From Actinobacillus porcinus (lineage in GTDB: Bacteria; Pseudomonadota; Gammaproteobacteria; Enterobacterales; Pasteurellaceae): a stretch of DNA of 64,000 bases. Position numbers and translations under genes: made by a program. The notes below the pieces were generated by a model. It worked only from the letters and a program-made list of their open reading frames with translations, was not told the origin of the DNA and did not search any database. Every line of letters begins with the position of its first letter. Within the stretch, counting starts at the first letter, position 1. Shown piece by piece: positions 49,819 to 61,255 of the stretch. The DNA is taken from contig NZ_CABFKI010000002.1 of the NCBI RefSeq assembly GCF_901764995.1, positions 1 through 64,000 of the forward strand, written 5' to 3'.

Positions 49819-52425
49819 ATGTCAAACTTTCTATTAGATTATCAAAAACAGGTTGATGAACGTGCCAAATTGGGCGTTGTGCCGCAACCGTTAAATGCGG
49901 AACAAACGGCGCAACTGATTGAATTATTGAAAAATCCAGCGCAAGGAAAAGAAGCCTATTTACTGGAATTATTTGAAACGCGTATTCCTGCGGGGGTGGA
50001 TGAAGCGGCTTATGTGAAAGCGTCATTTTTATCTGCGGTCGCTAAAGGGGATGTGGTTTGTCCGTTAATTTCTGCGGAAAGTGCGGTGAAAATGTTGGGT
50101 AAAATGCAAGGTGGTTACAATATTGAGCCACTTTTAACCGCACTTGATGACGCAAAATTGGCGCCAATTGCTGCAGAAGAATTATCTCGCACCTTGCTGA
50201 TGTTTGATAATTTCCACGATGTGCAATCTCGCGCTGAACAAGGCAATGTGTATGCGCAGCAAGTATTGCAATCTTGGGCGAATGCGGAATGGTTTACGTC
50301 TCGTCCGAAATTAGCGGAAAAATTAACGGTGACCGTGTTTAAAGTGTCAGGGGAAACCAATACGGACGATCTTTCCCCTGCGCAAGATGCGTGGTCGCGT
50401 CCTGATATTCCGTTGCACGCCAAAGCCATGTTAAAAATGCCACGCGAGGGGATCGTGCCTGATGAGCCAACCCAAGTGGGGCCTATTCAACAAATTGAAA
50501 CCCTAAAACAAAAAGGCTTTCCGTTGGCTTATGTGGGCGATGTGGTGGGGACAGGATCCTCACGAAAATCCGCGACCAACTCGGTGCTTTGGTTTATGGG
50601 TGAAGATATTCCTTATATTCCAAACAAACGCGCAGGCGGTATTGTGTTGGGCGGAAAAATTGCTCCGATTTTCTTTAATACCTTAGAAGACGCAGGGGCG
50701 TTGCCGATTGAAGTGGATGTGAGTCGCTTAAATATGGGCGATGTTATTGATATTTACCCTTATGCGGGCAAAATTTGTGTTCATGATACCGACAATGTTA
50801 TTGCGGAATTTAGCTTAAAAACAGACGTATTATTAGATGAAGTCCGTGCGGGCGGACGTATTCCGTTGATTATCGGCCGTGGTTTAACCCATAAAGCGCG
50901 CGTGGCGTTGGGATTGCCTGAAAGCGATATTTTTGTGAAACCACAAAGTGCGGTGGAAAATCACAAAGGATTTACCTTGGCACAAAAAATGGTGGGACGC
51001 GCTTGTGGTGTGGATGGCATTCGACCGGGGCAATATTGCGAACCGCGTATGACTTCAGTGGGCTCGCAAGATACCACAGGACCGATGACGCGCGATGAAT
51101 TAAAAGATTTAGCTTGTTTAGGTTTCTCGGCGGATCTTGTGATGCAATCGTTCTGTCATACCGCTGCTTATCCAAAACCTGTGGATGTGGTCACGCACCA
51201 CACTTTACCTGATTTTATTATGAACCGTGGCGGCGTATCTTTGCGCCCAGGGGACGGGGTCATCCACTCGTGGCTCAATCGTATGTTATTGCCGGATACT
51301 GTTGGAACAGGCGGCGATTCCCATACCCGTTTCCCAATCGGTATTTCATTCCCCGCGGGTTCAGGCTTAGTGGCTTTTGCGGCAGCAACCGGCGTTATGC
51401 CGTTGGATATGCCTGAATCTGTGTTAGTGCGTTTTACAGGTAAAATGCAAGAAGGCATTACCTTACGCGATTTAGTTCACGCTATTCCGTATTTTGCTAT
51501 CCAACAAGGTTTGCTCACCGTTGAAAAACAAGGCAAGAAAAATATTTTCTCAGGGCGAATTTTGGAAATCGAAGGGTTGGAAGATTTGAAAGTGGAACAG
51601 GCTTTTGAGCTTTCGGATGCTTCGGCGGAACGTTCAGCAGCGGCTTGTACCATTAAGCTTAACAAAGCACCGATCATTGAATATCTCAATTCCAATATCA
51701 CTTTGTTGAAATGGATGATTGCCGAAGGTTATGGTGACGCACGCACATTAGAACGCCGCGTGAAAGCCATGGAAAATTGGCTTGCAAATCCAACGTTGTT
51801 AGAAGCGGACAAAGACGCGGAATATGCGGCGGTGATTGAGATTAATTTGGATGAAATCAAAGAGCCGATTGTGTGCGCGCCAAATGATCCTGATGATGCC
51901 CGTTTGTTATCGGAAGTCCAAGGCGATAAGATCGATGAAGTGTTTATCGGATCTTGTATGACTAATATCGGACATTTCCGCGCAGCAGGGAAATTACTCA
52001 ATCAATTCAAGGGGATGATTCCAACCCGCTTATGGGTGGCGCCGCCAACCAAAATGGATGCAGCCTTGTTAACGGAAGAAGGTTATTACAGCATTTATGG
52101 CAAAAGTGGCGCGCGCGTTGAAATGCCGGGCTGTTCACTTTGTATGGGCAACCAAGCACGTGTGGCAGACAAAGCCACTGTAGTTTCAACTTCGACACGA
52201 AACTTCCCGAACCGTTTGGGGCAAGGTGCCAATGTGTATCTCGCGTCAGCAGAATTGGCTGCCGTTGCGGCATTGCTGGGCAAGTTGCCAACGCCTGCGG
52301 AATATCTCACTTATGTAGCCGATTTACAGAAAGAAAAAGACGATGTTTATCGTTATATGAATTTCAATGAAATCAGCGCTTATTTGAAAAAAGCGGATAA
52401 TGTGATTTTTCAACAAGCGGTTTGA
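49819..52425 (+). CDS. acnB: aconitate hydratase B
   Basis: 868 aa, citrate to isocitrate. N-terminal HEAT-like and swivel domains, then the 4Fe-4S core: ligands in [12 protein letters not shown] (Cys) and [11 protein letters not shown] (two Cys). [37 protein letters not shown] and [21 protein letters not shown] are AcnB motifs. Together gltA, acnB and icd convert oxaloacetate plus acetyl-CoA to 2-oxoglutarate. Followed by a REP block. Confidence 0.97.
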   Translation: MSNFLLDYQKQVDERAKLGVVPQPLNAEQTAQLIELLKNPAQGKEAYLLELFETRIPAGVDEAAYVKASFLSAVAKGDVVCPLISAESAVKMLGKMQGGYNIEPLLTALDDAKLAPIAAEELSRTLLMFDNFHDVQSRAEQGNVYAQQVLQSWANAEWFTSRPKLAEKLTVTVFKVSGETNTDDLSPAQDAWSRPDIPLHAKAMLKMPREGIVPDEPTQVGPIQQIETLKQKGFPLAYVGDVVGTGSSRKSATNSVLWFMGEDIPYIPNKRAGGIVLGGKIAPIFFNTLEDAGALPIEVDVSRLNMGDVIDIYPYAGKICVHDTDNVIAEFSLKTDVLLDEVRAGGRIPLIIGRGLTHKARVALGLPESDIFVKPQSAVENHKGFTLAQKMVGRACGVDGIRPGQYCEPRMTSVGSQDTTGPMTRDELKDLACLGFSADLVMQSFCHTAAYPKPVDVVTHHTLPDFIMNRGGVSLRPGDGVIHSWLNRMLLPDTVGTGGDSHTRFPIGISFPAGSGLVAFAAATGVMPLDMPESVLVRFTGKMQEGITLRDLVHAIPYFAIQQGLLTVEKQGKKNIFSGRILEIEGLEDLKVEQAFELSDASAERSAAACTIKLNKAPIIEYLNSNITLLKWMIAEGYGDARTLERRVKAMENWLANPTLLEADKDAEYAAVIEINLDEIKEPIVCAPNDPDDARLLSEVQGDKIDEVFIGSCMTNIGHFRAAGKLLNQFKGMIPTRLWVAPPTKMDAALLTEEGYYSIYGKSGARVEMPGCSLCMGNQARVADKATVVSTSTRNFPNRLGQGANVYLASAELAAVAALLGKLPTPAEYLTYVADLQKEKDDVYRYMNFNEISAYLKKADNVIFQQAV

Positions 52426-52438
52426 TGTAGTGGAACAT

Positions 52439-52510
52439 AACCTAGCATGAGCCGTGCTAGGTTCAAGCCCAGCCCCGCTGTGGCTGAAAGAAAGAGCCGC
52501 AGAACGGCTC
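52439..52510 (-). repeat. three-hairpin REP block, copy 6
   Basis: AACCTAGCATG-AGC-CGTGCTAGGTT (52439-52463), CAGCCCC-GCT-GTGGCTG (52470-52486), GAGCCGC-AGA-ACGGCTC (52494-52510). Same order as the first three hairpins at 43243-43362; the fourth is missing and each stem has about one mismatch, so it looks older. Confidence 0.8.
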
Positions 52511-52522
52511 ACAGACCGCTGA

Positions 52523-52552
52523 CAAACCTCTAGACATCTCGCTAGAGGTTTG
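52523..52552 (+). repeat. hairpin beside the IS1182 remnant
   Basis: CAAACCTCTAG-8 nt-CTAGAGGTTTG, 11-bp perfect stem. It may be the acnB terminator (but lacks a T-run) or the left end of the decayed insertion sequence. Confidence 0.5.
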
Positions 52553-52579
52553 ATCTAATAGGTATATCGAAAAAAGGAA

Positions 52580-53247
52580 ATGCCTATGCTTAAAAATACC
52601 GCTCCCCCCAATATGCACTCGAGATGATAAGTCTTGAACAGCTTATGCCTAAAGACCACCTTGTTCGTAAGGTTGCCAAAGCCATTGATTTTGAATTTAT
52701 TCGTGATGAAGTCGCCCATCTTTATTGCCATGATAACGGTCGCCCGGCCGTTGACCCTGTGCGTTTGTTTAAATACGATGCGGACAAGGATTGTTACATT
52801 TGCCCAATGGAACAACTACTCATTTACAGCACCACCACAAGAGAAGGCTATCACACCTACAAATCTAACCCTGCCTATTGCCGGACTTGCCCACTTCGCT
52901 TGCAGTGTACCCAAAATCAAAAAGCCGAAGGGCTGATAACCCGACACATCTACCAAGCCGCAATGGACAACACCAATGCGGTTAGGCTATCGGAACAAGG
53001 GGAAAAAACTCTACAAACGCCGAGCTGAAACCGTCGAGCGCAGCTTTACGGATGCCAAACAACACCACGGACACCGTTACGCCCGTTACAGAGAGTTCTC
53101 AAAAGTGCAAATACAATGCTTCCTTGCGGCAATGCGCAAAATATCAAGAAAATAGCCCTTGCGCTCTGGACTTTTTTACGCTTTTTATGGCTTATTCTTC
53201 ACCAATATACGGTAATGACAAAGAAATCTCCAAAACTGATCGCTTGA
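52580..53247 (+). pseudogene. decayed IS1182-family transposase
   Basis: Starts MPMLKNTAP, shifts frame after a C6 run near 52600, continues with MISLEQLMPKDHLVRKVAKAI (DUF772-like start of IS1182 transposases) to DPVRLFK, then jumps at about 52769 directly to the C-terminal DDE-region segment (ADKDCYICPMEQLL, TCPLRLQCTQNQ). The middle, with most of the catalytic domain, is deleted. Further frameshifts occur near 53005 (GGGGAAAAAACTC, then RRAETVERSFTDAKQ) and near 53145 (then KIALALWTFLRFLW). Inactive. Nothing recognisable from about 53250 to the terminator of tsf. Confidence 0.8.
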
Positions 53248-53345
53248 GTGGCTATTTGGAAAGAAATGCAATAGAAAGAGATAAAACAGCAAAAAATAAA
53301 CCTACCTTTGGCAGGAAGTCTGAAAAGGTGGGGGTGTCGGTGGTC

Positions 53346-53375
53346 TGAATCCCAGCACGAAAGCTGGGATTTTTC
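53346..53375 (-). terminator. tsf terminator
   Basis: AATCCCAGC-ACGAA-AGCTGGGATT, 9-bp stem next to the tsf stop, with a short T-run on the minus strand. Confidence 0.7.
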
Positions 53376-53394
53376 ATTCTTAATAAGAGAGAAA

Positions 53395-54246
53395 TTAAGC
53401 GTTACCGCCAGTGATTTTCGCTACTTCAGCTGCGAAATCTTCTTCTACTTTCTCGATACCTTCACCTACTTCTAAACGAATGAAGTTAGATACTGAAGTG
53501 TTCACTGATTTTAAGTAGTCGCCTACGGTTTGTGAAGGATCCATTACGAATGCTTGACCTGTTAATGAAACTTCGCCGGTGAATTTCTTCATACGACCTT
53601 CAACCATTTTCTCAGCGATTTCTTTTGGTTTACCAGAGTTGATTGCGATGTCGATTTGGATTTGACGCTCATGCTCAACAACTTCAGCAGAAACGTCTTC
53701 TGGGTTTACGAACTCAGGTTTAGACGCTGCAACGTGCATTGCTACTTTTTTGAGTTCTTCTGCAGAACCTTGACCAGCGACTAATACACCAATTTTCGCG
53801 CCGTGTAAGTATTGTGCAATCACTTCGCCTTCTAAATATTGAACGCGGCGGATTGTCATGTTTTCACCGATTTTTGCCACTAATGCAGCGCGTTTTTCTT
53901 CAAATGCCGCTGCTAATGCATCAATTGTTGTGCCTTTGTTTGCTAATGCAAAATCAGCCACTTCATTTGCTAAACCTAAGAAACCAGCATCTTTTGCTAC
54001 GAAGTCAGTTTCACAGTTCATTTCAACTAATACACCAAAACCTGCACCGATGCGCGCAAGGATAACACCTTCAGCAGCTACACGACCTGCTTTTTTAGCC
54101 GCTTTTGCTTGACCTGATTTACGCATGTTGTCGATAGCCAACTCGATATCACCGTTTGCTTCAACTAATGCTTTTTTACATTCCATCATACCTGCGCCGG
54201 TACGTTCACGAAGTTCTTTTACTAATGCCGCTGTGATTTCAGCCAT
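53395..54246 (-). CDS. tsf: elongation factor Ts
   Basis: Nucleotide exchange factor for EF-Tu, 283 aa from the ATG at 54246 ([21 protein letters not shown]). Signature [11 protein letters not shown]-type segment [12 protein letters not shown] (about residues 75-86), which contacts EF-Tu, and coiled-coil region near residues 180-230. Downstream of rpsB by about 190 bp with attenuator-like hairpins. GTG and other starts are unlikely given strong similarity from MAEIT. Confidence 0.96.
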   Translation of the reverse strand: MAEITAALVKELRERTGAGMMECKKALVEANGDIELAIDNMRKSGQAKAAKKAGRVAAEGVILARIGAGFGVLVEMNCETDFVAKDAGFLGLANEVADFALANKGTTIDALAAAFEEKRAALVAKIGENMTIRRVQYLEGEVIAQYLHGAKIGVLVAGQGSAEELKKVAMHVAASKPEFVNPEDVSAEVVEHERQIQIDIAINSGKPKEIAEKMVEGRMKKFTGEVSLTGQAFVMDPSQTVGDYLKSVNTSVSNFIRLEVGEGIEKVEEDFAAEVAKITGGNA

Positions 54247-54353
54247 TTTCTTGTCCTCTAAGATTTTGATATGAAATACGGTAAATTTTAACCGCACTTT
54301 TTGAAAGTTTTATCAGGGCGTATACTTACACACCCCTACGAGAATTAGGTAGT

Positions 54354-54413
54354 AAAACAGGGAACTTTCGCCCCCTGTTTTAGGGTCTTGTTCATCTTTC
54401 AATAAAAGACCCT
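54354..54413 (-). terminator. two hairpins between rpsB and tsf
   Basis: AAAACAGGG / CCCTGTTTT (54354-54381) and AGGGTCTT / AAGACCCT (54382-54413). Probably partial terminators that tune tsf relative to rpsB. Confidence 0.65.
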
Positions 54414-54437
54414 AATTGGGCTTAGCCTATTTCCAGA

Positions 54438-55163
54438 TTACTCTGCCGCTTCTTCAGCAAATTTTTCTTCTGCTACAACTTCAGCTTTACGGCCTTCTTT
54501 TACCGCTGCTGATGCTGCGTCCAAGTATAATTGGATTGCACGAGTTGCGTCATCGTTACCTGGGATAAGGAAATCAACGCCATCTGGGCTTGCGTTTGTA
54601 TCAACAACTGCGAATACAGGAATACCAAGGTTGTTTGCTTCTTTGATTGCGATGTGTTCGTAGTCTGCACCGATTACGAAAATTGCATCTGGAAGACCAG
54701 CCATCTCTTTGATACCACCAAGGCTTAATTCTAATTTAGCCATTTCGCGTGAACGATCTAACGCTTCTTTTTTGGTTAATTTATCAAATGTACCGTCTTG
54801 AGATTGAGTTTCTAAATCTTTTAAACGTTTGATTGATTGACGCACTGTTTTCCAGTTAGTCAACATACCACCTAACCAACGGTGGTTTACATAGAATTGT
54901 TGGCAATCTAATGCTGCTGCTTTAACTGCTTCAGACGCTGCACGTTTTGTACCAACGAATAATACTTTACCGTTGTTGTGAGCGATACGAGTTAATTCAG
55001 CTAATGCTTCGTTGAATAACGGAAGTGTTTTTTCTAAGTTCACGATATGAACGCCGTTACGTGCACCGAAAATGAATGGTTTCATTTTTGGGTTCCAGTA
55101 ACGAGTTTGGTGACCGAAATGTACGCCTGCGTTAATCATGTCGCGCATTGAAACTTGTGCCAT
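54438..55163 (-). CDS. rpsB: ribosomal protein S2
   Basis: 241 aa from the ATG at 55163 ([19 protein letters not shown]). Highly conserved throughout: [43 protein letters not shown] and [25 protein letters not shown]. Long structured leader. First gene of rpsB-tsf. Confidence 0.97.
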   Translation of the reverse strand: MAQVSMRDMINAGVHFGHQTRYWNPKMKPFIFGARNGVHIVNLEKTLPLFNEALAELTRIAHNNGKVLFVGTKRAASEAVKAAALDCQQFYVNHRWLGGMLTNWKTVRQSIKRLKDLETQSQDGTFDKLTKKEALDRSREMAKLELSLGGIKEMAGLPDAIFVIGADYEHIAIKEANNLGIPVFAVVDTNASPDGVDFLIPGNDDATRAIQLYLDAASAAVKEGRKAEVVAEEKFAEEAAE

Positions 55164-55260
55164 AATATTTTTCCTTTTAATTGGGGTTGAGCCTCCACAT
55201 ACCAAGTAAATCGACCGTTTGGCACCCCGATTTAACCCTTGCGGTATGTGTGTGTTGTTA
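55164..55260 (-). promoter_or_regulatory. rpsB leader with S2-type autoregulatory fold
   Basis: In the 5' leader ACATACC (55197-55203) pairs with GGTATGT (55243-55249), enclosing AAATCG / CGATTT (55208-55213 with 55228-55233). On the minus strand the loop GGGG can pair with CCCC of GGAGGCTCAACCCC just before the start, giving a pseudoknot. E. coli rpsB is known to be autoregulated by S2 through its 5' UTR, and the GTATGTGGAGGCT block seems alike. Confidence 0.6.
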
Positions 55261-55366
55261 AATTTAAGATTAAGCTACTTTTGCTATGACTGGCATAGCC
55301 AAAAATAACCGCGCTTTTATACCATAAAGTGCGGTTAAAAACTAGCAAATTTTGAGGTTTTCATAA

Positions 55367-55394
55367 AAAAGCACCAAAATATGTTGGTGCTTTT
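55367..55394 (-). terminator. ppiD terminator
   Basis: AAAAGCACCAA-AATATG-TTGGTGCTTTT, followed on the minus strand by further T residues, after ppiD. Confidence 0.85.
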
Positions 55395-55415
55395 ATCTCT
55401 AAAGTTCGATTGATA

Positions 55416-57293
55416 TTATTCCGCTTCTTGTTTTAAGAACGCATCATTCACTTCAATTTTTGCTTTGCTACGCAAAGACTTAACTAAATTAGCTTGCACT
55501 TCTCGTGACTGTAACCCTAAGGTTTGTGCGTTTAATTGCGCTAAGACTTTCTCGTCCGGTGTACCATCAGTCACTTTATCTAAGGCCACAATAACGATAT
55601 CGCCGTTATTCGCTTTTGTCGCCTTGTAGATCACCTGACCATTTTCAGGTTTTGCCATTGAGAAAATCGCTTGTGTCAATTCAGGATCTTTTTTCTCTGC
55701 ATAAACCCATTTTTCGGCATGGCCAAAAGATACTGCCGCAGGCGTTTGACCCGCTTGTAAATCAGCAACCCATTTATTTGCTTGTTCAAGCATCACTTTT
55801 TCTGCTTTTTGGCGCGTTAAGAAAGCACTAATTTCCGCTTTAGCTTCATCTAAGGTTTTTGTACCTTCGAGTTTATGATCAACAACACGAACGATAATAG
55901 AATGTTGTTCACCGACATTCATTGGTTCAGAGTTGACATTTCCCTGCGATACATCCCCATCAAAAATAGCATTAGCCACAACAGGGAAATCTAAGTCCGT
56001 TGGTAAATCGCGGCGAGTAAAATAGCCTGTTTCTTTTACCTCAACCCCGGCTAGTTTAGCAGCCGAAGCTAATGATGATTGATCTTCAAACGCTTTTTCT
56101 GCCACTTGTTTTTCAAGAGAATAGAAAGCGTTCGCCAGTAACTCCTGACGAATTGCACTCACAATTTGACCGCGAACTTGCTCTAATGGCAAGATTGTCG
56201 ATAGTTTACGATCATCAACTTTAACGATATGGAAATTTCCATCAACGTTAACCGGCGCACTATAATTTCCTACATCAACAGCCATCGCAGCATCTTCAAG
56301 GTTTTTAGGTAAATCGCCATTATTTAACCAACCTAAATCACCACCTGATGCCGCAGAACCTTTATCCATTGATTTGGTTTTAGCTAACTCTGCAAAATTC
56401 GCGCCACCTTGTAATGCCGTATAAATATCATTGGCTTCTTGCTCGGTCGCTACCTGAATGTGTGATAGACGTTGTTGTGCTTTTGTCGCAAACTCTGATT
56501 TATGATCTTGATAATATTGTTGAATTTCAACATCCGTTACCGCCACTGATTTTTCTGCAATGGCTTTGGTCAAATCAATATATTGCACTTTTACCATTTC
56601 AGGCATCGCGAAATTCGCTTTATTCGCATTATAATAATCTGCCACTTCTTGCTCTGTCACCGATTGTTTGGCGATTTCATCCGCTAACGGAAGTTTCGCA
56701 ACACGAACGGTACGCTCTTGGAAAAAATCTCTTGCAAATTGTGCCTGTTGTGCCGGTGTTAAAAAATCCGTTCCAATCAGACCTTGTTGCAATTGCTCTA
56801 AACGCATGGATTCACGTAATGAAGCAGCAAACATATCTGAGCTCATATTGTTATTGCGCAAAAATAATTGATACGCTTCATTATTAAACTTACCGTCAAC
56901 CAAGAAATTTGGCATGCTCACAATCGCACGTTTAATCGCGTCATCGCTCACCGCCAAATTTAATTCTTTGGTATATTGCTGTATTAAAGTTTGATCAATT
57001 AATTCCGTTAAAACACGGGTTCTTAAGCCGTTAATAAACTCGGGAGAGTCAACAACTGCCGCAAATTCTGTCTCGCCCAGTTCTTGGCTGATACGTTGAT
57101 AGGCTTCGTTGTAACGTTGTTGAAATTGCTCTTGACTAATTTCTTCGCCATTCACTTTAACCGCTGACAAATCTGCCGATGAGCCTAAATACCCATACAT
57201 TCCCGATACGAGAAATGATACGGCGATTGCCGCAAGAATTGCTTTTGACACCCAGCTATTCGCCATGTGGTGCATTTTTTCCATAAATGACAT
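55416..57293 (-). CDS. ppiD: PpiD, periplasmic chaperone (SurA/parvulin-like)
   Basis: Membrane-anchored folding factor for outer-membrane proteins, 625 aa from the ATG at 57293 (MSFMEKMHHMANSW), where AGGAAA gives a ribosome site. One N-terminal transmembrane helix (about residues 16-34), SurA-like N-domain (about 35-190), a parvulin domain (about 265-355, with LSHIQVATEQEAN and GGANFAELAKTKSMDKGSAASGGDLGW) and C-terminal chaperone part. Downstream of lon; hupB, found between them in E. coli, is absent here. Confidence 0.92.
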   Translation of the reverse strand: MSFMEKMHHMANSWVSKAILAAIAVSFLVSGMYGYLGSSADLSAVKVNGEEISQEQFQQRYNEAYQRISQELGETEFAAVVDSPEFINGLRTRVLTELIDQTLIQQYTKELNLAVSDDAIKRAIVSMPNFLVDGKFNNEAYQLFLRNNNMSSDMFAASLRESMRLEQLQQGLIGTDFLTPAQQAQFARDFFQERTVRVAKLPLADEIAKQSVTEQEVADYYNANKANFAMPEMVKVQYIDLTKAIAEKSVAVTDVEIQQYYQDHKSEFATKAQQRLSHIQVATEQEANDIYTALQGGANFAELAKTKSMDKGSAASGGDLGWLNNGDLPKNLEDAAMAVDVGNYSAPVNVDGNFHIVKVDDRKLSTILPLEQVRGQIVSAIRQELLANAFYSLEKQVAEKAFEDQSSLASAAKLAGVEVKETGYFTRRDLPTDLDFPVVANAIFDGDVSQGNVNSEPMNVGEQHSIIVRVVDHKLEGTKTLDEAKAEISAFLTRQKAEKVMLEQANKWVADLQAGQTPAAVSFGHAEKWVYAEKKDPELTQAIFSMAKPENGQVIYKATKANNGDIVIVALDKVTDGTPDEKVLAQLNAQTLGLQSREVQANLVKSLRSKAKIEVNDAFLKQEAE

Positions 57294-57340
57294 TTGGATT
57301 TTCCTATGTTTTATCAATAAGTCCAAAATTATAAAATAAA

Positions 57341-57375
57341 GCGCGGTGAAAAATAAGCAAATTTTTCACCGCACC
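57341..57375 (-). terminator. lon terminator / ppiD leader hairpin
   Basis: GCGGTGAAAAA-8 nt-TTTTTCACCGC between lon and ppiD, derived from uptake-signal halves. Confidence 0.65.
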
Positions 57376-57379
57376 TGCT

Positions 57380-59803
57380 TTAATTAACCGTTGGTTTCAC
57401 TTTCGGCGACTTACGCGCTCGTGGTACTTTGACGGCATTGACCGGTGACAGTTTAACAAACTCCACACCTTGTGGCGGATTTTCAAGGGCAAGTGTTAAC
57501 ACTTCATCAATGGTTTCCACAGCGTGAATGGTCAAGCTATCTTTTGCATTTTGCGGGATATCTTCCAAATCTTTCACGTTATCTTTTGGAATTAATACGG
57601 TTTTGATCCCGCCACGATGTGCTGCCAATAATTTTTCCTTTAAGCCACCAATTGGCAAGACTTTACCCCGTAAACTAATTTCCCCTGTCATGGCCACATC
57701 CGCGCGCACGGGGTTGCCCGTTAAGCAAGAAACCAAGGCTGTACACATTGCAATCCCTGCACTTGGGCCATCTTTTGGTGTCGCGCCATCCGGCACATGA
57801 ATATGAATATCACGTTTTTCGTGGAAATCACTGGCAATCCCCAATTTTTCCGCACGCGAACGAACGACCGTCATTGCCGCTTGGATAGACTCTTTCATTA
57901 CATCACCCAATGAGCCGGTAAAAGTGAGTTTACCTTTGCCTACCACAGAAGCCGTTTCAATAGTCAACAAATCACCGCCCACTTCCGTCCAAGCTAAACC
58001 TGTTACTTCACCAATACGATTTTCCGTATCCGCCAAACCATAATCAAAACGGCGAACACCTAAATAATCATTAAGGTTATCGCTATTGACCACTAAAGAT
58101 TTCACTTTTTTATCTAACAACAACTGTTTAACGGCTTTACGGCAAATTTTGGAAATTTCACGTTCTAAACCACGCACACCCGCTTCACGCGTGTAATAAC
58201 GAATAATATCAATAATCGCGCTATCTTCAATCGTGAGTTCACCTTTTTTCAAGCCATTACGTTCCATTTGTTTTTCCAGCAAATGGCGAGTCGCAATATT
58301 CAGTTTTTCGTCTTCCGTATAACCTGACAAACGAATCACTTCCATACGATCTAACAATGGGCCGGGAATATTCATTGAATTTGACGTTGCCACAAACATC
58401 ACGTCAGACAAATCATAATCCACTTCTAAATAATGATCGTTGAATTTAGTATTTTGTTCAGGATCAAGCACTTCCAATAATGCCGAAGCAGGGTCGCCAC
58501 GATGATCCATTGCCATTTTGTCAATTTCATCGAGTAAAAATAGTGGATTTTTCACCCCCACTTTTGCCATTTTTTGGATCAATTTACCGGGCAAGGAACC
58601 GATATAAGTTTTACGGTGCCCACGAATTTCCGCTTCATCACGCACGCCACCTAATGCCATTCGAACATATTTACGCCCGGTAGCATTTGCAATAGATTGC
58701 CCTAAAGAGGTTTTACCCACCCCTGGTGGCCCTACCAAACAAAGAATAGGCCCCTTAATTTGGTTTAGGCGCGATTGTACGGCTAAATATTCCAAAATAC
58801 GCTCTTTCACACGCTCAAGACCATAATGATCCGCATCAAGAATTTCTTGCGCTTTTTGAATATCTTTTTTCACTTTAGTGCGTTTGTGCCACGGCACTTG
58901 CAACATCCAATCAATATAACTGCGCACCACGGTCGCTTCTGAAGACATTGGCGACATCATTTTGAGCTTTTTAATTTCCGTCTCGACTTTTTCTTTCGCT
59001 TCCGCCGGCAATTTTGCTTCGTCTAATTTTTGGCGCAATTGATCGATTTCGCTGTCTGCCTGTGCATCTTCATCACCGTCTAGCTCTTTGCGAATGGCTT
59101 TCATTTGCTCGTTCAAGTAATAATCGCGATGGGTTTTCTCCATCTGCTCTTTTACTTTGCCACGAATACGTTTCTCAACTTGCAATAAATCCGTTTCGCT
59201 TTCCATAGCACCCAGCAAATATTCTAAGCGTTCCTGTACATTAGCACGCGATAACACTGCTTGTTTATGACGAACAGAAACCGGCAAATGCGCAGCTAAA
59301 GTATCCGCAAAACGATCAATGTCTTCAATCGTTGTGAGCGCATTGATCATCTCTGGCTGAATTTTTTTATTTTGTTTGGCGTAATTTTCAAATTCATCAA
59401 AGGCCACTTTACGCGCTACTTCAAGCTCTTTATTGGCTTCAATAATGGTTTCAATGGGCTCAATCACCGCAGAAAAATGATCATCATCGCTCATTCGTAA
59501 AATATCCGCACGTTGCTGACCTTCGACTAACACCTTCACTGTGCCGTCAGGTAATTTCAGCATTTGAATGATATTTACAATCGTACCAATATCATATAAA
59601 TCTGCGACAGTCGGATCTTCGACTTCTGCTTGTTTTTGCGCTACAAGCAATAACTGTTTGCCCGTTTCCATAGCATGATCAAGGCTTCGAATTGACTTAT
59701 CGCGTCCCACAAAAAGCGGCATCACCATATAAGGAAACACCACGACATCGCGTAAAGGTAAAACGGGAATTTCACGTTTTTGAGTGCGTTTAGCGTTCAT
59801 CAT
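57380..59803 (-). CDS. lon: ATP-dependent protease Lon
   Basis: Cytoplasmic AAA+ serine protease, 807 aa. N-terminal substrate domain ([19 protein letters not shown]), AAA+ domain with Walker [11 protein letters not shown] (about residue 355) and FLLDEIDKM, and a C-terminal peptidase domain with catalytic Ser in [10 protein letters not shown] and Lys in [20 protein letters not shown]. It follows clpX. Its leader contains a 26-bp tandem duplication (59817-59868). Start could be either of two adjacent ATGs. Confidence 0.97.
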   Translation of the reverse strand: MMNAKRTQKREIPVLPLRDVVVFPYMVMPLFVGRDKSIRSLDHAMETGKQLLLVAQKQAEVEDPTVADLYDIGTIVNIIQMLKLPDGTVKVLVEGQQRADILRMSDDDHFSAVIEPIETIIEANKELEVARKVAFDEFENYAKQNKKIQPEMINALTTIEDIDRFADTLAAHLPVSVRHKQAVLSRANVQERLEYLLGAMESETDLLQVEKRIRGKVKEQMEKTHRDYYLNEQMKAIRKELDGDEDAQADSEIDQLRQKLDEAKLPAEAKEKVETEIKKLKMMSPMSSEATVVRSYIDWMLQVPWHKRTKVKKDIQKAQEILDADHYGLERVKERILEYLAVQSRLNQIKGPILCLVGPPGVGKTSLGQSIANATGRKYVRMALGGVRDEAEIRGHRKTYIGSLPGKLIQKMAKVGVKNPLFLLDEIDKMAMDHRGDPASALLEVLDPEQNTKFNDHYLEVDYDLSDVMFVATSNSMNIPGPLLDRMEVIRLSGYTEDEKLNIATRHLLEKQMERNGLKKGELTIEDSAIIDIIRYYTREAGVRGLEREISKICRKAVKQLLLDKKVKSLVVNSDNLNDYLGVRRFDYGLADTENRIGEVTGLAWTEVGGDLLTIETASVVGKGKLTFTGSLGDVMKESIQAAMTVVRSRAEKLGIASDFHEKRDIHIHVPDGATPKDGPSAGIAMCTALVSCLTGNPVRADVAMTGEISLRGKVLPIGGLKEKLLAAHRGGIKTVLIPKDNVKDLEDIPQNAKDSLTIHAVETIDEVLTLALENPPQGVEFVKLSPVNAVKVPRARKSPKVKPTVN

Positions 59804-59816
59804 TTATACTCTTCTT

Positions 59817-59868
59817 TACTTACTAGATTTCATACTAGGTTCTACTTACTAGATTTCATACTAGGTTC
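59817..59868. repeat. tandem duplication in the lon leader
   Basis: Two identical adjacent copies of a 26-bp unit beginning TACTTACTAGATTT (59817-59842 and 59843-59868), ending 14 bp before lon on the minus strand. The unit contains CTAG-like half-sites. Confidence 0.9.
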
Positions 59869-59959
59869 TACATTGGGGCAAAAAAACAAAATTCAAGACA
59901 TAACAACAAAGCAGACACTTCACCATTACTTTCAATTTACTATTTCGTAGTAAAGACAA

Positions 59960-59986
59960 AAAGTGCGGTCAATTTAACCGCACTTT
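59960..59986 (-). terminator. clpX terminator
   Basis: AAAGTGCGGT-CAATTTA-ACCGCACTTT, an inverted uptake-signal pair just after clpX on the minus strand. Confidence 0.75.
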
Positions 59987-60007
59987 GACACTTTCTTGCC
60001 CGAATTT

Positions 60008-61246
60008 TTACTTTTTATATTCAAGTTTTGGACTTTCACCCTTGGTGATCACCGCTTCATCTACCACAACCTTAGCCAAATTGTCTAAAGACGGCAAATC
60101 ATACATCGTATCAAGCAATATGCCTTCTACGATTGAGCGCAAACCACGTGCCCCGGTTTTACGTTCAAGGGCTTTTTTCGCCATTGCAGTCAACGCGTCT
60201 TGGGTAAATTCCAATTCCACATCTTCTAAACCAAATAAGGCTTGATATTGTTTTGTCAACGCATTTTTAGGTTCAGTTAAGATTTGAATTAAAGCGGCTT
60301 CATCCAATTCACTCAGTGGTGCAATCACAGGTAAACGTCCGATAAATTCAGGAATTAAACCAAACTTAATTAAGTCTTCCGTTTCAATTTGTTTAAATAA
60401 ATCCGTCAAACTTAATTCATCTTGCTCACCTTTCACTTCAGCATCAAAGCCGATACCGCTGCCAACATGAATACGTTTTTGCACAATTTTATCTAAACCG
60501 GCAAAAGCCCCACCACAAATAAATAGAATTTTAGAGGTATCTACACGTAGCATATCCTGTTGTGGATGTTTACGTCCCCCTTGTGGTGGAATGGACGCCA
60601 CAGTTCCTTCAATTAGTTTTAACAAGGCTTGTTGTACGCCTTCGCCTGAAACATCACGTGTAATAGATGGATTGTCAGATTTACGCGTGATCTTATCAAT
60701 TTCATCGATATAAATAATGCCTTGTTCTGCTTTTTCTGTATCGTAATCACAGTTTTGCAACAACTTTTGAATGACATTTTCAACATCTTCACCCACATAA
60801 CCTGCTTCCGTTAAAGTGGTGGCATCTGCCATGGCAAAAGGCACATTCAACATACGTGCTAAGGTTTGTGCCAATAAAGTCTTACCGCTTCCCGTTGGAC
60901 CGATTAATAAAACATTACTTTTGCTTAATTCAACATCATCGGTTTTATGCCCTGAACGCAAGCGTTTGTAATGGTTATACAAGGCAACCGCAAGAACTTT
61001 CTTCGCATAATCTTGCCCGATAACATAATCGTCTAAATGGGCACGAATTTCATGGGGTGTCGGTAACTTTTCTTCTACTGTTTTTTCAGCTTCTTCAGCA
61101 CTTTCTTCTTGCGCATCTAGTAATAATTCGTGGCATTGCTCAATACATTCGCCACAAATATAACCTGAAATCCCCGCAATTAACTTGCCCACTTCATCTT
61201 GAGACTTACCACAAAATGAACAATGTGTATGATTTTCTTGTGTCAT
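60008..61246 (-). CDS. clpX: ClpX, unfoldase subunit of ClpXP
   Basis: 412 aa AAA+ ATPase that delivers substrates to ClpP. N-terminal zinc-binding domain with two C-x2-C pairs (CSFCGKSQ and CGECIEQC), Walker [18 protein letters not shown] (about residues 117-133), Walker [11 protein letters not shown], and the IGF-type ClpP loop. Ten bp after clpP. Confidence 0.97.
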   Translation of the reverse strand: MTQENHTHCSFCGKSQDEVGKLIAGISGYICGECIEQCHELLLDAQEESAEEAEKTVEEKLPTPHEIRAHLDDYVIGQDYAKKVLAVALYNHYKRLRSGHKTDDVELSKSNVLLIGPTGSGKTLLAQTLARMLNVPFAMADATTLTEAGYVGEDVENVIQKLLQNCDYDTEKAEQGIIYIDEIDKITRKSDNPSITRDVSGEGVQQALLKLIEGTVASIPPQGGRKHPQQDMLRVDTSKILFICGGAFAGLDKIVQKRIHVGSGIGFDAEVKGEQDELSLTDLFKQIETEDLIKFGLIPEFIGRLPVIAPLSELDEAALIQILTEPKNALTKQYQALFGLEDVELEFTQDALTAMAKKALERKTGARGLRSIVEGILLDTMYDLPSLDNLAKVVVDEAVITKGESPKLEYKK

Positions 61247-61255
61247 CTCTTATCC

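Noticed and set aside
53052-53348. 98-codon open frame at the IS1182 remnant
   Set aside because: It reads the transposase C-terminus in the wrong frame; the other two frames give transposase-like protein.
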